Source: Spirochaetaceae bacterium (GTDB lineage Bacteria; Spirochaetota; Spirochaetia; PWKH01). Taken from it: 16,109 nt of DNA. Numbering within the stretch: position 1 is the stretch's first letter; the number at the start of each line of letters is the position of its first letter. The notes under the pieces were generated by a model, which was not told the DNA's origin, made no database searches, and saw only the letters and a program-made list of their open reading frames with translations. The stretch spans positions 1-16,109 of the forward strand of contig PWNW01000107.1 of the NCBI GenBank assembly GCA_003557605.1. The letters run 5' to 3'. Below, piece after piece: positions 1 through 7,478 of this stretch. Position numbers and translations under genes: made by a program.

Positions 1-1098
1 GCCGTAGCGGACGGCAAAATCACCCTTCCGTACTGCCATGGCGGCTATCTTCACGATATTAATAAGCACCCTGTCCCCGACGGCATGACCGTAGGTGTCT
101 TTTACCTTTTTAAAATGGTCCAGATCAAGCATGATAATTCCAATGGGCAGGTCGGTCCTGACTGATCTGTTGAACTCCTCGTTGAGCCTGGTCATGCCGA
201 AGCGCCTGTTGTAAATTCCGGTAAGGGGATCATTAGCTGCAAGTTTCTGGAGCTGGTCGTAGGTCACCGCATTCTTCATGGCCATTGCAAGGGACTGGGA
301 GAACATGTCCAGGGACCTGATAAGCTCATCTTCAAAGGGCTGTGAACATGCAAGAAGCAGGATGCCGATGGGTACGTCTCGGTATAGTATCGGTTCTATG
401 ATAATCTCAGCAGGACGAAATTCCACCAAGGTTCCGTCTATCAGGACATCCTCAGGGAACTTGATCCGCTTTCTCCCAAAAAACTCAATGTCCTGCCACA
501 TGGCCTCTTGGGAAACCAGGGACTGGGGGTCCTGAATACGGTAGGAGGAGACCAGTTCCAGTTCTCCTCCCCGCTCAATCAGCAGGGCTCCTGCGGAGGC
601 GTGAAAAAAGGAGATAATCTGCTCCAGGGCCCGTTTCGTGAGCCCCGCCAGCTCTATCTGGGTTGAGAGCATGGTGTTGAAGGACCGCACTGCTGCTTCC
701 AGGGTTACCGAAGAGGCAAGGGCATGGATCAAGCTGTTAAAGGACCTGGCACTGTCCCCCAGCTCATCGTCGGAATCCTCAGGGAGTCTGCAGGACTCCT
801 CAGAGCAGTCCTGCAGATCTGAGAGAGCCGCTGCGGTGTTCAGCTTGTCAGTGATGAAGTGCATTTTAGATGCCAGGGCCTTCATCCTGCGTCCTGCTAC
901 CGTGCGTGCCAGAAGAATATTGACTGCCCCTACAAGAATTCCAGCTGCCGTGCAGGAGAGGAAAAACGCTGGGGTCATGACGGATTCTGCGGGAATGCCG
1001 AGCAGCAGCATAAAAAAAGGAAAGACAATCCCGATGACCAGGCCGAACCCGATCATAAAGATCCCAAGATCGGTAAATACTTTTTTTGTTAATCTCAC
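1..1098 (-). CDS. Membrane-bound GAF-GGDEF diguanylate cyclase, C-terminus cut by window edge
   Basis: Reading the minus strand from a GTG at 1098 gives 366 codons that stay open to the window edge. Two hydrophobic segments lie at about residues 9-33 and 43-66. A charged HAMP-like linker follows (about 67-120), then a GAF-like sensor region (about 145-275). A GGDEF domain opens at about 285 with NDPLTGIYNRRF and then DLDHFKKVKDTYGHAVGD (325-342), the family's metal- and GTP-binding segment. The visible part stops at RYG, exactly where the GGDEF signature should begin, so catalytic competence cannot be judged. Known role of the family: making cyclic di-GMP from two GTP at the inner membrane. 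The GTG start is supported by GAGGAG five bases upstream; the ATG three bases earlier runs straight into TGA. The gene diverges from topA. The input signal is unknown. Confidence 0.9.
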   Translation of the reverse strand, partial: MRLTKKVFTDLGIFMIGFGLVIGIVFPFFMLLLGIPAESVMTPAFFLSCTAAGILVGAVNILLARTVAGRRMKALASKMHFITDKLNTAAALSDLQDCSEESCRLPEDSDDELGDSARSFNSLIHALASSVTLEAAVRSFNTMLSTQIELAGLTKRALEQIISFFHASAGALLIERGGELELVSSYRIQDPQSLVSQEAMWQDIEFFGRKRIKFPEDVLIDGTLVEFRPAEIIIEPILYRDVPIGILLLACSQPFEDELIRSLDMFSQSLAMAMKNAVTYDQLQKLAANDPLTGIYNRRFGMTRLNEEFNRSVRTDLPIGIIMLDLDHFKKVKDTYGHAVGDRVLINIVKIAAMAVRKGDFAVRYG

Positions 1099-1129
1099 AT
1101 GTGCTCCTCAGGAGGACTTTTTCAGCATT

Positions 1130-1158
1130 ATTGTATCTGCAAACCGGCGGTATGACAA
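1130..1158 (-). promoter_or_regulatory. Probable sigma-70 promoter of the GGDEF gene
   Basis: On the minus strand TTGTCA (1153-1158) and TACAAT (1130-1135) are separated by 17 bases. Each hexamer matches the consensus at five of six positions. Transcription would begin near 1123 and leave a leader of about 25 bases containing the GAGGAG ribosome site. Called from motif match and position only. Confidence 0.6.
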
Positions 1159-1286
1159 GGTAAGTATCCATCATTTCGTGAGATGCAGTCATGTGATTAT
1201 CAGTACTCGGAATGTGCTGACCTGCTGCTCTGCAATGAAAGCCTGCGATGATCCATCTTTTTTTTGAAATAAATCCTGATACCTCC

Positions 1287-1316
1287 TTGACGATGCTGCT
1301 GTTTCATAGCTAAATA
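1287..1316 (+). promoter_or_regulatory. Possible topA promoter
   Basis: TTGACG (1287-1292) is a good -35 element. The best -10 at 18-base spacing is TAAATA (1311-1316), which is weak. It lies about 45 bases upstream of the chosen topA start. The rest of the 1099-1360 interval shows no gene or strong hairpin. Confidence 0.35.
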
Positions 1317-1360
1317 GATACCAATGCGTAACCGTTATGTATTCTGCAAGGAGTGCCTCC

Positions 1361-3931
1361 ATGAGTGAGAGAGTGCTGGTTATAGTTGAGTCCCCTACGA
1401 AGGCGCGTACCATTAAGCGTTTTCTGCCTAAAACCTTTAGCGTCGAAGCCAGTGTCGGACATATTCGGGACCTGCCTCAGAACGCTGCTGAAATACCCGC
1501 TGCCTTGAAAAAGGAACCCTGGGCAAAGATCGGCATAGATGTTGACCATGATTTTGCACCCCTCTACGTCACCCCCCGGGGAAAGGGGAAGGTGATCCAG
1601 CAGCTGAAACGACAGGTTAAGGAAGCGGACATGGTCCTGCTTGCCACGGATGAGGACCGGGAAGGGGAGAGCATATCATGGCATCTGGTGCAGGTGCTCA
1701 AGCCGAAGGTTCCAGTAAAGCGGATGGTGTTTCATGAAATAACCAAGCGCGCCATCGAATATGCGGTGGAGCATGGACGGGACATCGATATGAACCTGGT
1801 GAATGCCCAGGAGACAAGAAGAATCCTTGACCGTCTCTACGGATATACCCTCTCCCCGCTGATCTGGAAGAAAATTGCCTACGGTCTTTCAGCAGGACGG
1901 GTGCAGTCACCGGGCCTGCGGCTTCTTGTTGACCGGGAACTTGAGCGGATTGCCTTTAAGAAAAGCACCTACTGGGACGCCAAGGCTGATTTGTTCCGCC
2001 CGGAGGACGGGGCATCAAAGAGCTTTGAAGCGAAACTTGAATCCCTGGGAGGACAGCGGATTGCCGGGAGCAAGGATTTTGATTCCATAACCGGTGAGAA
2101 GAAGGGGAAGAAATCCCTTGTACTGGACCGCAGCGAGGCAGAAGCTCTGGTGGAGCGTCTGAAACAGGGAACCTGGAGTGTGGAGTCGGTTACTGAAAAG
2201 CAGAGCAGGAACAGGCCGGCACCCCCGTTCATCACATCGACGCTGCAGCAGGAAGGAAACAGAAAACTGAGGCTTTCTGCACGTAATACGATGCAGGCGG
2301 CCCAGCGGCTCTATGAGCAGGGATTTATTACCTATATGAGGACAGATTCCCCGGTGCTCAGCAGTGAAGGGACTGCCCTTGCTCGGCAGGCGGTGGAGAA
2401 GCACTTCGGGTCCAAGTACCTCTCCAATGAGGTGAGACGCTACAGCGCTAAATCCAAGGGAGCTCAGGAGGCCCATGAGGCAATACGGCCCTCCGGAGAG
2501 ACCTTCCGGCATCCCGATGAGACGGGGCTCACCGGAAGGGATTTGGCGCTCTATTCCATGATCTGGAAGCGTACCCTTGCCACCCAGATGGCTGAGGTGG
2601 AGAAGGCCACCACTACGGTGAAAATTGCAGCGGAGGATGCGCTGTTCACTGCCTCGGGGACCAGGATTGTCTTCCCCGGGTTTGTCCGGGTCTATGTGGA
2701 AGGCAAGGATGATCCCGAAGCTGCCCTTGATGACCGGGAAAGCTGGCTGCCGAAGCTCAGTGAAGGGATGACCGTGTCCCTCAAGGATCTTGCGCCTGTT
2801 CCCCATGAGACGAAGCCCCCTGCACGGTATACTGAAGCGACTTTGGTGAAGCAGCTTGAGCAGCTTGATATCGGCCGCCCGTCAACCTATGCATCAATTA
2901 TTAACACCCTCCATCAGCGGGGATATGTGCAGACCCAGGGAAATGCCCTGGTACCGACATTCACCGGTATGGCGGTGATCCAGCTGCTGGAGGAGAACTT
3001 CCAGGACCTTATCGAATACAGCTTTACCTCCTCCATGGAGGACAGTCTGGACCGGATTGCGGAGGGGGAGGTCAACCGGCTTGAGTACCTGAAGCAGTTC
3101 TATCTGGGAGATCAGGGACTGAAGCATCAGGTTGAGCGCCGTGAACATGACATCGATCCGGGGAAATCACGGATTATTAAGCTGCCGCAGATCAGCTGCA
3201 TTGACGGGATTCGCATCGGAAAGTACGGACCCTATGTGCTGGTCGATGCAAAGGATGAGACGGTGCATGCATCTGTCCCGGAAGATATTCCTCCTGGTGA
3301 TCTCAAGGATGAGGATATTGAGCACTTGATCAAGGTGCAGAAGGAGGGCCCGAAACCTCTTGGGTATGATCCTGAAAGCGGTCTGCCGGTCTTTTTCCTC
3401 ACCGGACGCTACGGCCCCTATTTCCAGCTGGGAGAAAAGAGTGATGATCAGCCGAAGCCCAAACGGGCAAGCGTACCAAAAGGTAAAAGCCCTGAAGCCA
3501 TGGAGCTTGATGAGATTCTCAAGCTTCTGAGCCTTCCTCGGACCCTGGGGGCCCATCCTGAGACCGGCAAGGACATTACAGCAGGGATCGGAAGATTTGG
3601 TCCCTATGTAAGCCATGACGGAGAATTCAGGTCAGTCAAGGATGAACAGCAGCTTCATGAAATTACCCTTGATGAAGCCCTAAATCTGCTTGCCAGACCG
3701 AAGCAGGGAAGAGGAGGGGTGACGGTCCTGAAGGAACTCGGTGTCAGTTCTTCCGGCAAAAAAATTACCCTCTGCAAAGGGAAATACGGAGCATACCTGA
3801 AGCATGGGACGAAAAACGTTGCCCTGCCGAAACAGATGAAAAATGAGGCGGCTGCTGAGAAGCTGACCCTTGAAGAAGCGGAGAAGATCATCAAGACCGG
3901 TACGAAAGGGACCCGCAGGAAACGTTCTTAG
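1361..3931 (+). CDS. topA: DNA topoisomerase I (type IA)
   Basis: An 856-residue enzyme that relaxes negatively supercoiled DNA by passing strands through a transient single-strand break. The N-terminal TOPRIM domain begins VLVIVESPTKA, with Glu10 and the acidic triad Asp97-Asp99-Glu101 in TDEDREGE. The catalytic tyrosine is Tyr325 in GFITYMRTDS. PAPPFITSTLQQE (287-299) and GRPSTYASII (505-514) are further conserved segments. The C-terminal region has four glycine-aromatic modules (GKYGPY near 620, GRYGPY near 682, GRFGPY near 744, GKYGAY near 807) and none of the four-cysteine zinc ribbons of E. coli TopA. It ends in a basic tail, TRRKRS. The start at 1361 is preferred over an in-frame ATG at 1337 because AAGGAG lies seven bases before it and the TOPRIM domain starts at once. 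The gene is monocistronic as far as can be seen, and its stop overlaps the convergent SdpI gene by four bases. Confidence 0.97.
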   Translation: MSERVLVIVESPTKARTIKRFLPKTFSVEASVGHIRDLPQNAAEIPAALKKEPWAKIGIDVDHDFAPLYVTPRGKGKVIQQLKRQVKEADMVLLATDEDREGESISWHLVQVLKPKVPVKRMVFHEITKRAIEYAVEHGRDIDMNLVNAQETRRILDRLYGYTLSPLIWKKIAYGLSAGRVQSPGLRLLVDRELERIAFKKSTYWDAKADLFRPEDGASKSFEAKLESLGGQRIAGSKDFDSITGEKKGKKSLVLDRSEAEALVERLKQGTWSVESVTEKQSRNRPAPPFITSTLQQEGNRKLRLSARNTMQAAQRLYEQGFITYMRTDSPVLSSEGTALARQAVEKHFGSKYLSNEVRRYSAKSKGAQEAHEAIRPSGETFRHPDETGLTGRDLALYSMIWKRTLATQMAEVEKATTTVKIAAEDALFTASGTRIVFPGFVRVYVEGKDDPEAALDDRESWLPKLSEGMTVSLKDLAPVPHETKPPARYTEATLVKQLEQLDIGRPSTYASIINTLHQRGYVQTQGNALVPTFTGMAVIQLLEENFQDLIEYSFTSSMEDSLDRIAEGEVNRLEYLKQFYLGDQGLKHQVERREHDIDPGKSRIIKLPQISCIDGIRIGKYGPYVLVDAKDETVHASVPEDIPPGDLKDEDIEHLIKVQKEGPKPLGYDPESGLPVFFLTGRYGPYFQLGEKSDDQPKPKRASVPKGKSPEAMELDEILKLLSLPRTLGAHPETGKDITAGIGRFGPYVSHDGEFRSVKDEQQLHEITLDEALNLLARPKQGRGGVTVLKELGVSSSGKKITLCKGKYGAYLKHGTKNVALPKQMKNEAAAEKLTLEEAEKIIKTGTKGTRRKRS

Positions 3932-4572
3932 GTGTCTGACTTCTGCTTTCCCAGGATGTATGAATAGAGATAGAGCAGCACCACTACGGAAATGAGGGTT
4001 GCTGCACCGATCCAGAAGGCCGAGGCACCGGTGAAAAAGCTGCTGACGATGAACATAACCCCTGCTGCATAGAAAAGGTTTCTTCCTGCAGCATGGGTTT
4101 TTTTCCATATTGTCTCATCGTTTGTGCTCCAGGGAGTTCTGATACCCACACTGTGGTTGAACCGGATTTTCGGCAGCACCCACCCGGTGCTGAACAGTGC
4201 CAGGGCAATCACGATCCGTGCCGCTAGGGCTGTCTGAAAATGGATGCCGAAGTTGAACAGGACTATCACCCAGTGAATGCCGATGAGAAAGACCAGGAAA
4301 AACCCGATGGTGATGCTGTAGGCATAGGTATGTTTTCTATGGGTATTCCCGTTAGGGCTTACGGAAGGGGTTTTGTAGATCAGCCAGAGCGAAAGAAGGG
4401 GAAGTCCTGCAGTGGCCAGAAGGATGAACCGGGAACCCGAGGAGAGAACCTCTCCGTCGGGAGTCCATCTTGTGGCCACAGAACTTGGCAGCCCTGGAAG
4501 AAGAACTGCCGTAGCTGCACAGGATAGGATAATGAGGACAAATGCAGTTAAATAAAACCGTCTGAAGGTCAT
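3928..4572 (-). CDS. SdpI/DUF1648 family integral membrane protein
   Basis: A 214-residue protein with about six hydrophobic segments (near 7-25, 47-66, 84-107, 117-134, 165-183 and 186-207). The DUF1648 signature is LPSSVATRWTPDGE (29-41), and the SdpI-type segment RFNHSVGIRTPWSTNDETIW lies at 137-156. In Bacillus subtilis, SdpI is the membrane immunity protein and signal relay for the SdpC killing factor. Many homologues sit in genomes without any toxin gene and have no proven role. No SdpC or SdpA/B-like gene is present here, so immunity is not claimed. AGGAG lies six bases before the ATG. The gene converges on topA with a four-base overlap of the two stop codons. Confidence 0.85.
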   Translation of the reverse strand: MTFRRFYLTAFVLIILSCAATAVLLPGLPSSVATRWTPDGEVLSSGSRFILLATAGLPLLSLWLIYKTPSVSPNGNTHRKHTYAYSITIGFFLVFLIGIHWVIVLFNFGIHFQTALAARIVIALALFSTGWVLPKIRFNHSVGIRTPWSTNDETIWKKTHAAGRNLFYAAGVMFIVSSFFTGASAFWIGAATLISVVVLLYLYSYILGKQKSDT

Positions 4573-4588
4573 GGGATGCTCCTATTCT

Positions 4589-4617
4589 GTGATACCGGAT
4601 AATCTCTCTGCAGTCAA
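4589..4617 (-). promoter_or_regulatory. Possible promoter of the SdpI-family gene
   Basis: Minus strand: TTGACT (4612-4617), 17-base spacer, TATCAC (4589-4594), about 17 bases upstream of the start codon at 4572. A transcript starting near 4582 would just include the AGGAG ribosome site. The -10 matches the consensus at only four positions. Confidence 0.4.
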
Positions 4618-4681
4618 GGGCAGTATTTTTTAAAAAGCTCTTGACAAAAATTCGATAATAGTGCATTTTTTCATTCGTTAC

Positions 4682-4755
4682 GGGGGTGTAGCGAAGCTGG
4701 TTATCGCGCCGGCCTGTCAAGCCGGAGATCGCGGGTTCAATCCCCGTCACTCCCG
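4682..4755 (+). tRNA. tRNA-Asp (anticodon GTC)
   Basis: The full cloverleaf can be folded by hand. The acceptor arm is GGGGGTG with CACTCCC (one G-T pair), the D stem GCGA with TCGC, and the anticodon stem CCGGC with GCCGG around the loop CTGTCAA. The T stem is GCGGG with CCCGT around TTCAATC. T8, A9 and the variable loop AGATC are normal, and the discriminator base is G73, as expected for aspartate. The 3' CCA is not encoded. A TTGACA element lies at 4641-4646, but no good -10 sits at normal spacing, so its promoter is left unassigned. Confidence 0.96.
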
Positions 4756-4756
4756 T

Positions 4757-4789
4757 AGAGCTGTTTCCTTGGAGACGGCTCTTTTTTTT
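4757..4789 (+). terminator. Intrinsic terminator after tRNA-Asp
   Basis: An 11-bp stem (4757-4767 with 4772-4782; AGAGCTGTTTC pairs with GAGACGGCTCT, two G-T wobbles) closes a four-base loop and runs into eight T residues. It begins two bases after the tRNA, so the tRNA is probably transcribed alone. Confidence 0.85.
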
Positions 4790-4796
4790 ATTCCCG

Positions 4797-4825
4797 TTGA
4801 CTTTCCTGAACCTCAGGCATACATT
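4797..4825 (+). promoter_or_regulatory. Probable promoter of the small exported protein
   Basis: TTGACT (4797-4802), 17-base spacer, TACATT (4820-4825), directly after the tRNA terminator. The spacer contains the short inverted repeat CCTGA-ACC-TCAGG (4806-4818), which could be an operator, although five-base arms can arise by chance. Confidence 0.5.
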
Positions 4826-4848
4826 TTCAAGTATAGGAGACATGATGC

Positions 4849-5388
4849 ATGAAAACTATACGGATTCTGGCTGCTGCAGGGGTGCTGGCTGTTCTGGGAA
4901 TTTTTCCGCTTGCATCACAAATTCAGTTTGACATCGGCCTGAATGTGCCGAGATTGGCTGGTCTGGTGACTGAAGAGGAAACCTACGAAGAGCTGCTGGA
5001 GTATGCAGTTGTGGTTCCCGATGTGAAGATGCACTATTTCTGGGGCGATGAAACCTTCCGAATTGGCGCAGGCTTCAGGGCGTACACCCTAATCCTGATG
5101 TCTCTGATGTACCCGACTGTTACCGTTGAGGCAGATGTGTCGAACTTTCGGTTTACCGGAAGCATAGGAGGAGGGGCGTTCTTAGCCTTCGGAGTGGTAA
5201 GAGAATTCGCAACTGCCCAGGTATGGCTGCCTGAGGTTTCCGCAGCCTACAAGGTGAATGACTGGCTGCATGTCGGGGCCGGTGCAACTGCCCTTGCGGC
5301 ATTCAATGATAGTATTTTTACCAATGCCGTTCCGTATGCAGCCTACGGGTTTGTCCGGTTTTCCCTTGGGGGACCTCAGGGAATGTAA
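4849..5388 (+). CDS. Small exported protein, probable outer-membrane beta-barrel
   Basis: A 179-residue protein that I cannot assign to a named family. Residues 1-24 form a signal peptide: KTIR followed by a long hydrophobic run ending near PLASQ. There is no lipobox cysteine. The mature part alternates polar and hydrophobic residues in short glycine- and aromatic-rich strands (for example FRIGAGFRAYTLI, FRFTGSIGGGAFLAFGVV, PYAAYGFVRFSL), as expected for a small barrel. The C-terminal strand YGFVRFSLGG is not followed by a typical terminal phenylalanine. AGGAG at 4835-4839 lies nine bases before the ATG. The tRNA terminator upstream and a possible A-T-stem terminator downstream suggest an independent unit. 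A periplasmic beta-sandwich is the main alternative. Confidence 0.7.
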   Translation: MKTIRILAAAGVLAVLGIFPLASQIQFDIGLNVPRLAGLVTEEETYEELLEYAVVVPDVKMHYFWGDETFRIGAGFRAYTLILMSLMYPTVTVEADVSNFRFTGSIGGGAFLAFGVVREFATAQVWLPEVSAAYKVNDWLHVGAGATALAAFNDSIFTNAVPYAAYGFVRFSLGGPQGM

Positions 5389-5417
5389 AAAAAATAAACG
5401 GGCAGGGGTATTTTTTT
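5388..5417 (+). terminator. Possible A-T-stem terminator after the exported protein
   Basis: AAAAAAATA (5388-5396, starting in the stop codon) is complementary to TATTTTTTT (5409-5417) across a 12-base GC-rich loop. The all-A-T stem and T run fit a weak, possibly two-way terminator. It also lies just upstream of the next promoter. Confidence 0.35.
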
Positions 5418-5439
5418 CCCATCGCCGTGGTTTTATTCT

Positions 5440-5467
5440 TTGTTCAACGGCGGGTTTCCTGTATACT
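5440..5467 (+). promoter_or_regulatory. Promoter of the DUF4954 gene, possibly giving a leaderless mRNA
   Basis: TTGTTC (5440-5445), 16-base spacer, TATACT (5462-5467). The predicted transcription start (5473-5475) falls on or next to the ATG at 5475, and no purine-rich ribosome site lies upstream of either nearby ATG. Confidence 0.5.
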
Positions 5468-5474
5468 GATGTCC

Positions 5475-7478
5475 ATGAAATCCGCTGATTCCTATCGAAG
5501 TCTTACAAGTAAGGAGATTCTGCTCCTTGAGGCCAACGGGTGCCGGGCAGATTCCTGGTCCAATGTACGGGTTGTGCAGAACTTCAATCCCCTGAGACTG
5601 ACCCATGTACGGTTTCACAACAAGGTGTATCTCGGAGAGTTTACCGGCTCGGTGGATGTGTCCAGCACCGGCAAGGTTGAATCGGGGATTCACCATGCCA
5701 TTCTTGATTCGGTGACCGTCGGGGATAATGTGTATATCTATAAAATCGGCACAAGAATCAGCGGGTATCACATAGGGGACCATGCAGTAATTGATCATGT
5801 CGGGGAGCTGATTACAGAACCGGAGCATACCTTCGGCAACGGGACCATGGTGAAGGTGATCAATGAAAACGGGGGAAGATCGGTCTGCATCTATGATACC
5901 ATGAATTCCCATGTGGGATTTCTGCAGGCGGCGTTTCGGCATCGCCCTAAGCTGATTGAAACCCTGCAGGCGGTCGCACTTCGGCGTGCCGAAGCATCTT
6001 CGCGTCAGCCGGGGGTGATTGGTGAGCATGCATCAATTCGTCATACGAAAATCGTAAGAAATGTGGTCATCGGACCCCACAGCTGCATCGACGGTGCCTC
6101 CGCCCTGATAAACGGCACCATCCTCAGCAATCGGGACATGCCGGTACGCATCGGCATCAATGTCTATGCAAAAAACTTTGTGATCCAGGAGGGGACCTCA
6201 GTCAGCTACGGGTCAAGCCTGGAAAACTCCTTCATCGGGCAGTCGGTGAAGGTGGAAAAGCAGTTCTCCTCCATAGATTCCGCGGCATTTGCCGGTTCGG
6301 AGTTCGGGCACGGGGAAATTGCCTCAGTGTTTGCCGGCCCCTTTTCCGTGAGCCATCACAAGGGAACCCTGCTGATTGCATGCAGCCTGTCGTTCTTCAA
6401 CGCAGGCAGCGGCACAAACCAGAGCAACCATATGTACAAGCTCGGGCCCAACAGTCAGGGCATCATGGACCGGGGATGCAAGACCGCATCCAACGTATAC
6501 CTGAGGTGGCCGAAGCGTATCGGGGCCGGGACAGTGATCATGGGGGAGCATGTTACGCCGTGCGACCTGCGGCAGTTCCCGTTTTCCTACCTGGTTGAGA
6601 TTCACCAGAGAAGCGTGCTGCTTCCGGGACGGAACATCGGGACCATCGGCATTCTCCGCGATATAGATAAGTGGAAGAAACGTGATGCCAGAAGGGGCAG
6701 GGTGATCCGTGACAGACTCAATTTCTCCCTGATTAACCCTATGACCATGCAGGCCCTTGTTGAGGGCATTGAGACACTGCAGAAGCTTCATGCTGATGCA
6801 GTTCACCAGGATGCCTTTGATTTTGACACCTACCTGATCAGGAGAAAGGACCTTGATGACGGGCTTGAGCTGTATGAGATGCTGCTTCGTTCCTACTTGG
6901 GCTCTGTGCTTTTAACGCCGCTGGAGCATCTGCTTCGTGCTTCACCCGAGTGTTCTCTTCAGGAGGTGCTGGCTGCCCTGGAGTCCCAGCGCGGTTCAGG
7001 ACAGGATGTGTGGACTGATCTCGGCGGCATGATCCTTCCGCTGGCACGGGTGAATTCACTGATTGAGGGTATTGAAGAGGGTGCTTACCCTGAACCCGAA
7101 GATATCGACGGGGCCCTTGATCAATGTGCCGAGGCCTTTCAGTCAGATGAGCTTGACTGGTGTCTTGCCTGCATAGAGAGCAAGAAATACCGGAAGCTTC
7201 AGGATTTTTCCGCAGCAGATTTCCTGTCAATTGTTCGTCACTGGATTGATGCAGAGAGAGGACTGTGCGCCCGGCGCATGGAGGATGCCCGCAAGGAATT
7301 TTGTGATTCCGCTATGACCGGATACGGGGCCGTACCCGGTACAGAGGCACAGATCGGAGATTTTTCAGCGGTGAATAAATCCCTTGATGAGAATCCTGCA
7401 ATACGGGCCATGAAGGATGCTCTGCAGCGTGATGAAGCGACTGCAGAGTATATGGAGGGGCGCTTCTCAGCTCTCTGA
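5475..7478 (+). CDS. DUF4954 family protein with hexapeptide-like beta-helix
   Basis: A 667-residue protein of unknown function. Residues about 50-300 carry irregular hexapeptide-like turns (IGEHASI, VVIGPHSCI, VRIGINVYA, SFIGQSVKV) like the left-handed beta-helix of acyl- and nucleotidyl-transferases. The most distinctive segment is NQSNHMYKLGPNSQGIMDRG (315-334), followed by YLRWPKRIG and PFSYL. I recognise this block as the DUF4954 core. From about 400 the chain is mostly helical and acidic. There is no signal peptide or membrane segment, so it is probably cytoplasmic. The ATG at 5475 is preferred for its fit to the promoter; an in-frame ATG at 5469 adds only two residues, and a farther in-frame start at 5427 would precede the promoter. 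The role is unproven; a sugar-nucleotide or acyl transferase is possible from the fold. The gene ends in a 12-base overlap with the convergent phosphodiesterase gene. Confidence 0.88.
   Translation: MKSADSYRSLTSKEILLLEANGCRADSWSNVRVVQNFNPLRLTHVRFHNKVYLGEFTGSVDVSSTGKVESGIHHAILDSVTVGDNVYIYKIGTRISGYHIGDHAVIDHVGELITEPEHTFGNGTMVKVINENGGRSVCIYDTMNSHVGFLQAAFRHRPKLIETLQAVALRRAEASSRQPGVIGEHASIRHTKIVRNVVIGPHSCIDGASALINGTILSNRDMPVRIGINVYAKNFVIQEGTSVSYGSSLENSFIGQSVKVEKQFSSIDSAAFAGSEFGHGEIASVFAGPFSVSHHKGTLLIACSLSFFNAGSGTNQSNHMYKLGPNSQGIMDRGCKTASNVYLRWPKRIGAGTVIMGEHVTPCDLRQFPFSYLVEIHQRSVLLPGRNIGTIGILRDIDKWKKRDARRGRVIRDRLNFSLINPMTMQALVEGIETLQKLHADAVHQDAFDFDTYLIRRKDLDDGLELYEMLLRSYLGSVLLTPLEHLLRASPECSLQEVLAALESQRGSGQDVWTDLGGMILPLARVNSLIEGIEEGAYPEPEDIDGALDQCAEAFQSDELDWCLACIESKKYRKLQDFSAADFLSIVRHWIDAERGLCARRMEDARKEFCDSAMTGYGAVPGTEAQIGDFSAVNKSLDENPAIRAMKDALQRDEATAEYMEGRFSAL

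Noticed and set aside
638..1267. A 209-codon plus-strand open frame
   Set aside because: It is antisense to the clear GAF-GGDEF coding frame, has no ribosome site and its translation resembles no protein family.
2015..2806. A 263-codon minus-strand open frame inside topA
   Set aside because: It mirrors the codon bias of topA on the opposite strand, and the translation has no recognisable domain.
4641..4669. TTGACA as the tRNA-Asp promoter
   Set aside because: The -35 is perfect, but no TATAAT-like hexamer lies 16-18 bases downstream; the GATAAT at 4654 is only seven bases away. Left unassigned.
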